Assembly: GCA_020849895.1 (NCBI GenBank)
Contig: JADZFN010000063.1
Coordinates: 1 to 49,262 of the forward strand
Length of the DNA: 49,262 nucleotides
Source: Verrucomicrobiia bacterium
GTDB lineage: Bacteria; Verrucomicrobiota; Verrucomicrobiia; JABWAM01
Direction of reading: 5' to 3'
The position numbers were made by a program, and so were the translations under genes. Numbering within the stretch: the first letter of the stretch is position 1; each line of letters opens with the position of its first letter. The notes below the pieces were generated by a model. That model was not told the origin of the DNA. It ran no database searches and worked only from the letters and a program-made list of their open reading frames with translations. Positions 26,544 through 35,198 of this stretch are shown here, one piece after another.

Positions 26544-27823
26544 TTGTTGTTCTCCAGGAGAATGAACCCGGGCTGGGCACCTTTTTCGGCAATGAACGCT
26601 TCATCTGCGAACACGGTTTTGCCTTCGATTTCGATCCGCACGAAACGCGCGGTGCGATTCACGTTCGCCACGCTCGCTAGGCGGTTGTGCCACTTCGGAT
26701 ATTCAGGATTGGGGAACGGTTCGGCGGTGGAAACCTCGCCGACCTTGACAAGCTTTTCCTGGGTCGTGCCGACATAAAAGGTTGCTGTCGTGGGAAATGG
26801 CACGCCGGCGTCGCCCGCGCCGAGATTGATCCCTACTGCGCCGATTTCCTTGAGCGCGCCGAGGTCGTAATCCAGCACGACCTGGGAAGTCCCCTGCCAG
26901 CCTACGGAACGCTTCGTGGCGAACCATGCCAATTGCCAGAAGCCATCGGACAGTTTCGCCTCGTCATCCGGCCCGTTGCAGGTCCAGGACTGGTTCCAAT
27001 AGTTCGGTTTGGGAGAGAGGAGGACCGTGGCGTTCTTCGCCAGATTAGGATAGAGACTGAATTCCAAGCGTGAGTTCGCGTCGCTCTTACCGAGCGCCTT
27101 CACTCCTTCCTGATAGATCGCCGTGATGGCCTCTTCGGTCAGTGGCCGATCGTAGATCGTGATCTCGTCGAGCACACCACAGATCGGACGGCGTCCCGAA
27201 AGATCCGTCGGCAGCGGTGAAAAATATATGCGCCCCTTGCCGGCGGGGGGCGAGTAATCCTCCAGGGCGCCTCCTCGCCCGTCCACGAACACCTGCCGCT
27301 TTTTATGCTCCGCAGACCAGTTGATCACGACGAAACGCCACTGCCCCGGCTCCCACGAGGCCGCCTCTGGATGCCGAGTCCGTCCGTAATCCCAATGTCC
27401 CTCGGCATTCAACACAGAGAAATTGCTCTCCTCCAGCATCTGGAATCGGCCTTTTTCGAACTCCACAAGCAGCACGCTACGATTCAGTTCGCCGTCCGAT
27501 TCAACCGGCATGGGACGCGCCCAGAAGGCGATCGCTCCGTGTTCTGCCGAGATCCTCGTCGATTCCGGTAGTGCAAGAAATTCATACCGACTGTCCAGAT
27601 ACACACCCAGCCCCTTGACGCCCTTGACCAAGCGGACCGAATCCGATTTTCGGATTTTCTCGACTTCTGTTTTCGCCCTGTCCGAGTAGATCGCGGTTTC
27701 TACCGGCGTGCGGTCCAGGTTGTCGAACGAGAGCGAGAAGATCTGTTCCGCACGGATCATGGAGACCGCACTCAATCCTGTGGCGATCAGCGCCAGAATC
27801 CATGGAGGTGAGGAGGTTTTCAT
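26540..27823 (-). CDS. Secreted LamG-like (concanavalin-fold) domain protein
   Basis: The 427-aa product opens with a signal peptide (KTSSPPWILALIATGLSAVSMIRA). A LamG-like beta-sandwich follows, with GAIAFWARPMP, WRFVVINWSAEHKKRQVFVDGR and DEITIYDRPLTEEAITAIYQEG, the usual LamG ending. The C-terminal half, including VVLDYDLGALKEIGAVGINLG and RFVRIEIEG, resembles a discoidin (F5/8 type C) domain. Both fold types bind carbohydrates in exported proteins. ATG 27823 begins the signal peptide. The longer in-frame extension upstream does not. The stop overlaps the hydrolase start (ATGA), so the two are probably made together. Confidence 0.82.
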   Translation of the reverse strand: MKTSSPPWILALIATGLSAVSMIRAEQIFSLSFDNLDRTPVETAIYSDRAKTEVEKIRKSDSVRLVKGVKGLGVYLDSRYEFLALPESTRISAEHGAIAFWARPMPVESDGELNRSVLLVEFEKGRFQMLEESNFSVLNAEGHWDYGRTRHPEAASWEPGQWRFVVINWSAEHKKRQVFVDGRGGALEDYSPPAGKGRIYFSPLPTDLSGRRPICGVLDEITIYDRPLTEEAITAIYQEGVKALGKSDANSRLEFSLYPNLAKNATVLLSPKPNYWNQSWTCNGPDDEAKLSDGFWQLAWFATKRSVGWQGTSQVVLDYDLGALKEIGAVGINLGAGDAGVPFPTTATFYVGTTQEKLVKVGEVSTAEPFPNPEYPKWHNRLASVANVNRTARFVRIEIEGKTVFADEAFIAEKGAQPGFILLENNK

Positions 27824-27864
27824 AAAGAGGAAGTCATTAGGATTTCGTACGGCATGCGTGGAGA

Positions 27865-28602
27865 TCACCACGCAGGCTTGGGATAGCTCACGCAGAAATG
27901 GTAAGCCCAAGGATGCGGGGTTCCGCCGGATTGATCCCATTCCGAGGTGCGCACCCACTGGATCCGACCGTCTCCCATCAGGACGTTCGAACCTCCGGAG
28001 TGGCGCGTCTTGGCTTGTTTCAAAGATTGATTGCTTGGATTAATGCCGTCGGGGTAGTCGATGTTGTCAATCTCCACCCAATACGGCGTCTGGGAGGGAT
28101 TGAGAATGTCCGCCACGCGGCTTGGTCTGAAATTTCCGGAAGAATCTCGCAAGCCGCCTGCGCATTTTCCGTAAAAGGTGTCGGTGCCCATCGCCGGGCC
28201 ATAGGAGGTGCCGAAATCCTTGAATTGCGGATCGTTCGGACAGCATAAAACCGAGGCTCCAAGAATGTGGGTTGAGCCGGAGCTTTTGATATAAGGTTTG
28301 AGGACATAAACCCAAATGTCCTCCCAATTTTCAGGCACAGAATTCATTCCGCCAGGAAGGAAGTCCTCATGTTCATTGGCATAAATGAAGCAGGACAAAC
28401 CGATCTGTTTCAGGTTGTTGGCGCAGGCGACCTGCCGCGCCCGATCACGCGCCCGTCCGAGCGATGGCAGAAGCAGGGCGGCGAGGATCGCAACGATCGC
28501 AATGACGACCAAAAGTTCGATGAGGGTAAAGCAGAAGTTGGAAGCTGAAAGCTTGAAGCAGGAAAAGGAGGTTTCGCAGCGAGACTCTCGCCGCCAATCC
28601 AT
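27865..28602 (-). CDS. Prepilin-type N-terminal cleavage/methylation protein with H-x9-DG motif
   Basis: A type IV pilin-like signal [23 protein letters not shown] is followed by an amphipathic helix and [22 protein letters not shown]. Near the C-terminus [13 protein letters not shown] gives the H-x9-DG motif of the pseudopilin family expanded in Planctomycetota, Verrucomicrobiota and Lentisphaerota. The cleavage site lies before FTLIE. I start at ATG 28602 (245 aa). Another in-frame ATG at 28689 would add 29 residues, and either leader is unusually long for a prepilin. The gene lies between the PEP-CTERM and LamG genes in the same direction. Its role in this cluster is unknown. Confidence 0.82.
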   Translation of the reverse strand: MDWRRESRCETSFSCFKLSASNFCFTLIELLVVIAIVAILAALLLPSLGRARDRARQVACANNLKQIGLSCFIYANEHEDFLPGGMNSVPENWEDIWVYVLKPYIKSSGSTHILGASVLCCPNDPQFKDFGTSYGPAMGTDTFYGKCAGGLRDSSGNFRPSRVADILNPSQTPYWVEIDNIDYPDGINPSNQSLKQAKTRHSGGSNVLMGDGRIQWVRTSEWDQSGGTPHPWAYHFCVSYPKPAW

Positions 28603-28713
28603 GCGACGAACGAGCAAGAAGGACGCCCTACGGGACGCCTCTCTAAACTGCTGCAGCGGAGCATCCCTTCCACGATGGAGCTTTCGCATGGCGACGGAAA
28701 GGCGTACGCCACG

Positions 28714-30792
28714 CTACCGTCGCCGTCGGAGGACAACCAAGAGCGCCAGCCCCATCGCCATCGCGCCAAAGGTCGAAGCTTCGGGAATCGGGATCAGCGA
28801 TCCTTCCCAACCCGCGAATTGAAACGTCTTGCCGTCCAGATAGGCATTCCCGGCAAGATGCTGGTCGTAATAGAGATTCACGTTCAACGTCAGGATGGAG
28901 CCGAGGAGGTTGGTGTTGAGCCCTCCGATATCGAGTGTGCCAATGTAAAGAGCGTTGGCCACGCCTCCCGTGATCTGAAGACTGTTGTTCACGGCGATGT
29001 TCAAGGTGCCGATCGCAAAGTTCGTCGCCAGCTGCGCGATGCTGATCCAGTTGGACCCCAGATCCAGTGCTCCGCTGCCGCTCAAGTCGAGCACATGGTT
29101 CGTCGTTCCGGTCGTGATCCCGAAGCCGGTGTCGGCGAAGACCACCTTGGCCGCCGACATATCGAAGGCCCGATTCGTCGACTGCATCGTGAAATTACTC
29201 CCGAAGGCATAGAGATCGTCCTCCGCTGCGACTACCGTCGCCGTCGGCCCCACAGTGAAGTTCCCGTTAAACGTATTGGTCGAGGGATCGCTCACATAAG
29301 CGCCCAGGTTGACGACGTTGCCGTGATAGACCACCTGCGCGTTGAGCACCGTGAGCGCGCCCGCGTTGGTGACGGCGCCCGCGATGTGCGCCGTGGTGTT
29401 GGAGACCAGCAGTGCGCCACCGTCGCCGATCGTCAGGCTGCCGCCGCGCCATGCCGTTGCCCCCTGAACCATCTCCAAACGCACGTAATTGCTCGCTCCC
29501 AGCCCCGCGCCAAACGTATAGCTCTGCCCCGAGGCGGCATTGGACGACGCGTTGAGGCGAAAGGTGTTGGCTCCCGCAAAGGCGATCTTGGCGATCTGGG
29601 CATTGCGGACGTCCGCTGCATCCACGTTACGATAGGCGATCACCGCGTCGCTTACCACGACGCTGCCTTCCGTATTCGTGGTGATGTTCGGCGTCGCTGT
29701 GATGAACTGCAGCACGCCTCCCGATTGATTCGTGAAGATCCCGCTCCCGCCGATTCCGGTGACGAGATTACTCGTTTCGAGGATGCCTCCCTGGCTCAAC
29801 ACGAAGCGCCCCCAGCCCGAGGTCGTCGCGTTGGTCCCGAGATAAAGATTGGTTACCGAAAGATAGCCGCCTGACATCGTCACCACCCCTGTGCTTCCGT
29901 AAAGGCTGCCGACCTGCAGGGTCTTCGAAATGACATTGCTACCGCCCGAGATATTCAGGAACCCTTGAGCTCCTCCGCTAAACCCTCCCACGAACGTATC
30001 GCCTTCGTTCAGGACCGTTCCTCCCGAAACCGTCATGGTGCCTTGGGCTGCAGTATTCCCTCCCAGTTTCAATCCAAGATTTTTCAAAACCATCGTGCCG
30101 TTGGTCATTGTGACAATGGCCGTGCTGCTGACACCTTCCGCGACCGTCAACTGAACGCCCTCTTGAAAAAATCCACCATAGATATTCAACGTCGAACTCC
30201 CCGCCGAACTCATCCGGAAGCTGTTCCCTGCATTGTTGACGAACGTCCCGCTGTTGACGGTCATCGTTCCGCCATCGCGAAGCGCAAACTGTTTATCGGT
30301 GGTGTTCGTCATCACGCCTCCGTTGATGTTCAATTTCGCGGTACTGCCAACATAAAAGTGATTCCCAACCCCCTTGGCGACGAACACTCCGCCGGTATTG
30401 ACGTTTAAAATCGCACCAGTATACAGAGTTACGTAATAAGACGAAGGGAAATTGCCTCCGGTCACGACAAAACCGTTGGTGTTGATGTTCAAGGTTGTGG
30501 TTTTTCCACTCCCGGTGCGAATGTCGAGATTCGTGAAGCTGGCTGCAGACATGGGCTGGTCATAGTTCACGACGTAGCTGACCGTTGTGTTGGTCAATCG
30601 GCCATAATCCTCCGCTCCCGGCACGGCACCGACGGACCAGTTTCCGGCTGCGTTCCACTCGCCACCAGCCGTGTTTGTCCAAGCGATTTCAGTCGCCGAT
30701 AAATTTCCCGCGCACACGATCCACAGCACGGCCATCGCCGAAGCGAAGAGCCGCGGGGTGATCCGGCGCACCGGCAGAGGAGAGATTTTCAT
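28714..30792 (-). CDS. PEP-CTERM protein with autotransporter-type beta-strand repeats
   Basis: The 692-aa protein has a signal peptide (LFASAMAVLWIVCAGNLSA), then a long glycine-, asparagine- and threonine-rich body with repeated units such as LNINGGVMTN, GTMTVSGGTVLN and LNISGGSNVIS, a parallel beta-helix pattern of autotransporter-associated repeats. It ends IPEASTFGAMAMGLALLVVLRRRR: the PEP motif, a membrane helix and an arginine cluster, which is the exosortase sorting signal. It should be exported, processed and held at or released from the cell surface. No exosortase is in the window. It is the first gene after the strong promoter at 30926-30953. Confidence 0.9.
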   Translation of the reverse strand: MKISPLPVRRITPRLFASAMAVLWIVCAGNLSATEIAWTNTAGGEWNAAGNWSVGAVPGAEDYGRLTNTTVSYVVNYDQPMSAASFTNLDIRTGSGKTTTLNINTNGFVVTGGNFPSSYYVTLYTGAILNVNTGGVFVAKGVGNHFYVGSTAKLNINGGVMTNTTDKQFALRDGGTMTVNSGTFVNNAGNSFRMSSAGSSTLNIYGGFFQEGVQLTVAEGVSSTAIVTMTNGTMVLKNLGLKLGGNTAAQGTMTVSGGTVLNEGDTFVGGFSGGAQGFLNISGGSNVISKTLQVGSLYGSTGVVTMSGGYLSVTNLYLGTNATTSGWGRFVLSQGGILETSNLVTGIGGSGIFTNQSGGVLQFITATPNITTNTEGSVVVSDAVIAYRNVDAADVRNAQIAKIAFAGANTFRLNASSNAASGQSYTFGAGLGASNYVRLEMVQGATAWRGGSLTIGDGGALLVSNTTAHIAGAVTNAGALTVLNAQVVYHGNVVNLGAYVSDPSTNTFNGNFTVGPTATVVAAEDDLYAFGSNFTMQSTNRAFDMSAAKVVFADTGFGITTGTTNHVLDLSGSGALDLGSNWISIAQLATNFAIGTLNIAVNNSLQITGGVANALYIGTLDIGGLNTNLLGSILTLNVNLYYDQHLAGNAYLDGKTFQFAGWEGSLIPIPEASTFGAMAMGLALLVVLRRRR

Positions 30793-30925
30793 GGGAATAC
30801 CCGGTTAAGAATTCAAGTTTAGTTGGATTTTTCAGCGAGCGAAGGGCAGCGGTGCTTCGGATTTCTCGGGAGCGTTCGGCGAACGTCACGAGCATCGAAA
30901 GGGAGATCTCGAGTCATTGGCCGCA

Positions 30926-30953
30926 AGAATACAGAATTCGCGAAATGCGTCAA
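30926..30953 (-). promoter_or_regulatory. Sigma-70-type promoter of the carbohydrate/PEP-CTERM cluster
   Basis: On the minus strand TTGACG (30948-30953) and TATTCT (30926-30931) are separated by 16 bp. They lie about 135 bp before the PEP-CTERM start. The -35 box is contiguous with the LacI-type operator at 30952-30971. Confidence 0.7.
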
Positions 30954-30971
30954 GCACAAACGCTTGTGCGT
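30952..30971. promoter_or_regulatory. LacI-family operator before the PEP-CTERM gene
   Basis: AAGCACAAACGCTTGTGCGT has the palindromic core GCACAAAC/GCTTGTGC with one mismatch. It shares 21 bp (one degenerate position) with the operator region at 22275-22298, including the adjoining TTGAC. It is the same kind of site in the same position relative to a -35 box, about 8.7 kb away. Confidence 0.75.
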
Positions 30972-31054
30972 TTTTCCGAGAGAGACAGCGTTCAAGTCCC
31001 CGTCCAAGCGCGCCGATCCCCCGCGAATCTCACACTCCTGGAAGGGCCACGAAA

Positions 31055-31360
31055 GCTTGCCGAATTCCCGGCGGCATCCACAAACGCTTGGAGGTTGGCG
31101 ACAGACATCTCCGGTTCCAGGACGTGGATGGGCGCAAGGATCAAGTCGTCGTCGCACTCCAGGCCTTCGATGTTTTCTTTTGCCGCCCGCCGCACGTCGG
31201 CCGTCATGCCAAAAGGCATCGTGGTCTGGGTGCCGATCGCACCGCCAAGGCGAGGCGGTCGCCGAATCGCCGCTTCACCTCCTGCGGGTCCAGGCATTCG
31301 GACTGAATCGGGTTCAGGACGGCAACCCCGATCTTAATGAAGCGCCACCCGCATTTCACG
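31055..31360 (-). pseudogene. Uroporphyrinogen decarboxylase (URO-D) family remnant, frameshifted
   Basis: On the minus strand KIGVAVLNPIQSECLDPQEV (from about 31335) resembles the URO-D family segment GVDVLNPIQPEC-DP-EV. After RRFGDRLA the frame must change by one base at about 31246-31251 to continue GGAIGTQTTMPFGMTADVRR and LILAPIHVLEPEMSVANLQAFVDAAG, the usual C-terminal part of the family. The upstream two thirds of the gene is not recognisable, and the fragment ends without a clean family terminus. URO-D-like proteins often occur in sugar or methyltransferase clusters. This copy looks decayed and non-functional. Confidence 0.75.
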
Positions 31361-31452
31361 GAAAAGGTCTTCGCCGCTGGTCCCGCGCCGGACTCCGGGC
31401 TTGCTTTTCGTGGGACTTCCTGCGAGGGTGCGGAGGCTCACTTCAGAGCGAT

Positions 31453-31804
31453 GGGGGCGACCGGCATCGACCTGAGAGATGAGGTTGAAGCTGCAGGCCG
31501 GGGATCCTCGTCGGCCCCGTCATCAAACGAGGAAAAAAACAGAAGCTAACGAATCGTTGGCTCTGGCGGCCTAAGCCCGCCAGCGCGGGATGAGCGACAC
31601 CTGCTGGTTCCTCTCGCGCCAAAAGCAGGTTAGCCGGGAGGCGGAACGACCGCGACCTGCCGGTGAAATTAAAACCGTGGACGTCAGGCGGCGGCAGGGG
31701 GCGGACTGCCAATGTCGCCGCCGAAATCGCCCAGTCCGTTAAGCCTGTAGACGCTTCTCCCGACTTTCCCAGGGACAGGGGTTCAACTCCCCTCGCCTCC
31801 ACCA
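31453..31804 (+). ncRNA. ssrA: Transfer-messenger RNA (tmRNA), tag ANESLALAA
   Basis: The 352-nt gene begins GGGGGCG and ends CGCCTCC-A-CCA, which pair as the acceptor stem with one G-U pair. The 3' end has the T-arm GGTTCAACTCC. The tag reading frame at 31545-31574 is GCT AAC GAA TCG TTG GCT CTG GCG GCC TAA, giving ANESLALAA and stop. Its ending LALAA is the usual ClpXP degron, and its distance from the 5' end (about 92 nt) matches other one-piece tmRNAs. A T-run (31805-31809) follows directly. Several translated frames across this region are therefore not genes. Confidence 0.93.
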
Positions 31805-31985
31805 TTTTTCTTGCGGCCTCGCCGGCCTGTGGGTGGATTTGTCTCGGAAACGCAGGCGAGGATTCGCCGCGGCTGACACGCCCTGCCTCCCGCACTCCGG
31901 GCGTTTCGTCTTTCGGTCAGTTGACATCGCGCCCCGCAAGGAGGAGGTTCCCAAGCCCGCTCCAGATCGGGCGACCTTCGCCGCC

Positions 31986-33002
31986 ATGCCCTCCGCCCCT
32001 TCCGCCGCCGCGCCAGAAACGGAGAGCCCTCCCCCGCCCCACACCCCTTCCGTTGACGCCGCCTGGGAAACACGCGCGTGGAAGAAGGTACTCCCCGGCT
32101 GGCGCCTGCTTCACGGGAGCTTTCCCGGACAGGGCCTCAGCGTCGAGGATCACGACTTCCGCACGCCGGAACCTCTCACCTGGGCGCGCAGTTTTCACCC
32201 GGACAGCTTGGAGATCTGCCTCAACCTCGGCGGAACCGGATGCGTACGCTGCGGCGCGCGGGAGGCGCGCTACGCGCCCAACACCATGGGTTACCACATC
32301 TCGGGATCCACTCCGATCGAGGCCCAGCGGGCCGGCGGAGAACGCCACTGTTTCATCACGATCGAGGTCTCGCGGGCGTTTCTCCGCCTGTATCTCGCAG
32401 GATGCGAGGCGGAGCTGCGGCCCGACGTCCGCGCCATCCTCGAGTCCGCGCGCAACCCAAGCTCCGTTTCCGAGGTGTGGCGCATGGACCTTGACCGTCA
32501 ACTCCTCGCGAGACACCTCCGAAACCCGCCCGTCTCTCGCCTCGCGCAACCGCTCTGGTATCTAGGCAGGACCCTGGAGGTCTTCACCCGCCTCTTCTTC
32601 GCGAAGCGCTCCCCGCTTCGCGCCTCCTCCAGACGCTCCACGCGCGTCTCGAGGGACCGAGTGGACTGCGTCCTTTCCCGTCTGAGAGATCATCTTCATC
32701 ACCCGCCAAGCCTCAGAGAACTCGGGCGGGAGGCAGGCTGCAGCGCGTTCCACCTCAGTCGAACTTTCTCCGAGGAAATGGGGGAGACCATCCCTAAACA
32801 TCTGCGGCGTCTGCGCGTCGAGCGGGCCGCCGAGCTCCTGGCCACCGGCGATTACAACGTCACCGAGGCGGCCATGGAGGTGGGTTACCGGAGCCTCAGC
32901 CACTTCACCAAGACATTCCGCGACCTCATGGGTTGCTGTCCGGGACTCTATCCCCACGCGCGCCTCCCCGTGCCAACCTGCGCGCCCGGACGACGGTCCT
33001 GA
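31986..33002 (+). CDS. AraC family transcriptional regulator
   Basis: The 338-aa protein has a poorly conserved N-terminal sensing region and a C-terminal AraC double helix-turn-helix: LRELGREAGCSAFHLSRTFSEEMG and the second helix with NVTEAAMEVGYRSLSHFTKTFRDLMG. I start at ATG 31986. About 50 in-frame codons upstream, beginning near the end of the tmRNA, do not look like protein. Regulators of this layout (PchR/YbtA-like) often sit before siderophore receptors and activate them with the ferri-siderophore as effector. Here it lies 84 bp before a TonB-dependent receptor in the same direction. That function is inferred from context. Confidence 0.85.
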   Translation: MPSAPSAAAPETESPPPPHTPSVDAAWETRAWKKVLPGWRLLHGSFPGQGLSVEDHDFRTPEPLTWARSFHPDSLEICLNLGGTGCVRCGAREARYAPNTMGYHISGSTPIEAQRAGGERHCFITIEVSRAFLRLYLAGCEAELRPDVRAILESARNPSSVSEVWRMDLDRQLLARHLRNPPVSRLAQPLWYLGRTLEVFTRLFFAKRSPLRASSRRSTRVSRDRVDCVLSRLRDHLHHPPSLRELGREAGCSAFHLSRTFSEEMGETIPKHLRRLRVERAAELLATGDYNVTEAAMEVGYRSLSHFTKTFRDLMGCCPGLYPHARLPVPTCAPGRRS

Positions 33003-33086
33003 CTCCCGGACGAGGGAGCAACCCTGCGCTAAAACTTCGCAAGTCCGCGACAGCGGGGACGGAGGAGGGCGGTTAAGCTCTCCGCC

Positions 33087-35165
33087 ATGAAATTGACCTT
33101 TTGCACCGCGTTCGCATGCCTGGGCTTCATCGCTCCGGGGCTCATGGCCCAAACCGCCGCGTCTCCGGGCAACACCCTTCCGGAGGTCGTGGTCACGGAT
33201 AAGCACGCGACCGATGCGGTTCCCCGGTCGGCCTCCACCGGATCGAAGACCGACACTCCGCTCAAGGATCTCCCGGCTTCCGTCATTGTGATCCTCGAGA
33301 AACTCATGAAGGAGCAGGGAGGCACCGGCCTCGACGACACCATCAGAAATGTCAGCGGCCTCACGCAAAGCAGCTCGGGCAACTACGGCTTTTTCAACAA
33401 CTACCTCTCCCGGGGATTGAGCCTGGATTTCCTGCGCGATGGCGTGCCGGACGGAGCCAGGATCAACGGCTATTCCCGTTCGCTGCTGAACGTGCAGCAG
33501 GTCGAGGTGCTCAAGGGTCCGGGTTCGGCCCTTTACGGCAGCTCCTCTCCGGGCGGCACCATCAATCTCGTCACCGCACCTCCCCTTTCGCGGGGGCAGT
33601 ATTCGATCTCCCAGGTCGCCGGGAGTTTCGACACCTACCAGTCCTCCATTGATTTCACCGGCCCGCTCGGCGCCGAAGGAGTCTCCTACAGGCTCCGCAG
33701 CGCGTATCACACCTCCTCCGGATATCGCGGACTCGAACAGGAAAGGATCGAAGTTCTGCCCGTGCTGCAATGGAAGCTGAACAAAGACCAAACGCTGACC
33801 TTCGATTTCGACTACCGGGACCTCGACCTGACCTCCGACACCTCCGGCATCCCCTTCCGAGGGAGGACGCTGCTGTCCGTGACTCCTGACCACCGTTATT
33901 ACACGCCGTTCGCGACGACGGAGCAGCGCATTCTCCGCGGCTCAATCCGCCATGAGTATCATTACAGCCCCGATCTGACCCTGCGCAACAACCTGGTCGT
34001 TCTGAAGCGCGATCTCTATCTCCTCCGCAACGCCGGCGGCGCCGTGGCGCCCAACAGCATCGTCATGACAGGTCGCAACTTGCGCAGCCAGCGCGACGAC
34101 GCCTCGGACCTGATTTATCAGCTCGAACCGGTCTGGAAGATCGAGACTGGCGGCATCGAGCAAACCCTCCTGGGAGGATTCGAGTTCCAGCACCACAGCG
34201 CCGACGCCCGCCGGGAGACGGCGGCTCTCTCGAATATCCGCAACGTGTTCGATCCGATCATCCCGGAGACCTCGATCGCCGCATTGAACTTCAGGCCCAA
34301 TTTTGACCGCTCGCTCGAAGCCAACTATTTCAGCCTCTACGCTCAAGATCAGGTTGATTTCGACGAGCACTGGAAGGTCCGGATCGGAGGCCGGATCGAT
34401 CGCTTCGAAACGTACGACTACAACCGGATCGGCTCGTTGGACCGGCGGAGATTCGACACCGAGTTGAGTGGACAGTTCGGCCTCGTCTACCAGCCGATCC
34501 AGGCCACCTCTTTCTACAGCGGCATTTCGCAGGGGGCGCAGGCCATCCTGAACACCGAAACCGGAAACTCGGCTCTTCCTCCGGAAAATTCGACTCAATA
34601 CGAGCTCGGAAACAAGACCACCTTCCTCGACGGACGGATCAGTCTGAACACGGCCCTCTTCCGGGTGATCCGGGAAAACTTCCTCGTGACGATCGGCCCC
34701 GATCAGGTGCCGGTCGGGGAACAGCAAACCCAGGGAATCGAGTTCGACCTCCAGAGCGAACCGCTCCGCGGATGGAAGCTCTTCGGAAACTATGCCCTTT
34801 ACGAAGCGGAAATCACCCGTCTGCCGAGCACCCCTTCCGTGGAGGGAAATCGCCCCACCGGCGTGCCCGTTCAAACGGCCTCCGCGTGGACCACCTACGA
34901 AATCCAAACGGGAATCTTGAAAGGGCTCGGATGCGGAGGGGGAACCACCTTTCGGGACGAGGTCTTCCTGGATCAGGCGAACACCCAAGGCATTCCCTCC
35001 TACGTCACCGGCGACGTCGTCGTGTTCTATCGGCAAGGCCCCGTCGAACTCCAGGTGAATCTGCGCAATGTCACCGACGAGACATGGTATCGAAACGGAG
35101 TGAACAGCGGAGCCCTTCCTGGAACTCCCTTGACGATCGAGGGAACCGCCCGACTCACCTTCTGA
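33087..35165 (+). CDS. TonB-dependent siderophore-type receptor
   Basis: The 692-aa outer-membrane protein has a signal peptide ending GLMAQ, a TonB-box-like region LPEVVVTDKH, a plug domain with TPLKDLPASVIVI and NVQQVEVLKGPGSALYGSSSPGGTINLV, and a C-terminal 22-strand barrel ending TIEGTARLTF, with the terminal phenylalanine usual for outer-membrane barrels. The plug text is closest to FhuA/FpvA-type siderophore receptors. It is followed by PepSY, ExbB, ExbD and TonB genes, giving a complete energised uptake set. The ligand is not known. No siderophore synthesis genes are in the window. Confidence 0.92.
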   Translation: MKLTFCTAFACLGFIAPGLMAQTAASPGNTLPEVVVTDKHATDAVPRSASTGSKTDTPLKDLPASVIVILEKLMKEQGGTGLDDTIRNVSGLTQSSSGNYGFFNNYLSRGLSLDFLRDGVPDGARINGYSRSLLNVQQVEVLKGPGSALYGSSSPGGTINLVTAPPLSRGQYSISQVAGSFDTYQSSIDFTGPLGAEGVSYRLRSAYHTSSGYRGLEQERIEVLPVLQWKLNKDQTLTFDFDYRDLDLTSDTSGIPFRGRTLLSVTPDHRYYTPFATTEQRILRGSIRHEYHYSPDLTLRNNLVVLKRDLYLLRNAGGAVAPNSIVMTGRNLRSQRDDASDLIYQLEPVWKIETGGIEQTLLGGFEFQHHSADARRETAALSNIRNVFDPIIPETSIAALNFRPNFDRSLEANYFSLYAQDQVDFDEHWKVRIGGRIDRFETYDYNRIGSLDRRRFDTELSGQFGLVYQPIQATSFYSGISQGAQAILNTETGNSALPPENSTQYELGNKTTFLDGRISLNTALFRVIRENFLVTIGPDQVPVGEQQTQGIEFDLQSEPLRGWKLFGNYALYEAEITRLPSTPSVEGNRPTGVPVQTASAWTTYEIQTGILKGLGCGGGTTFRDEVFLDQANTQGIPSYVTGDVVVFYRQGPVELQVNLRNVTDETWYRNGVNSGALPGTPLTIEGTARLTF

Positions 35166-35198
35166 TCGCGACCTGCGCCCCTCCCCCCTTCTCCTCTC

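Noticed and set aside
31080-31097. CACAAACGCTTGG resembling the LacI operator
   Set aside because: The half-sites match only partly, no -35 box adjoins it, and it falls within the URO-D family remnant reading.
31443-31900. Translated frames crossing the tmRNA region
   Set aside because: The sequence is an ssrA gene with paired ends and a tag frame. These frames come from RNA sequence.
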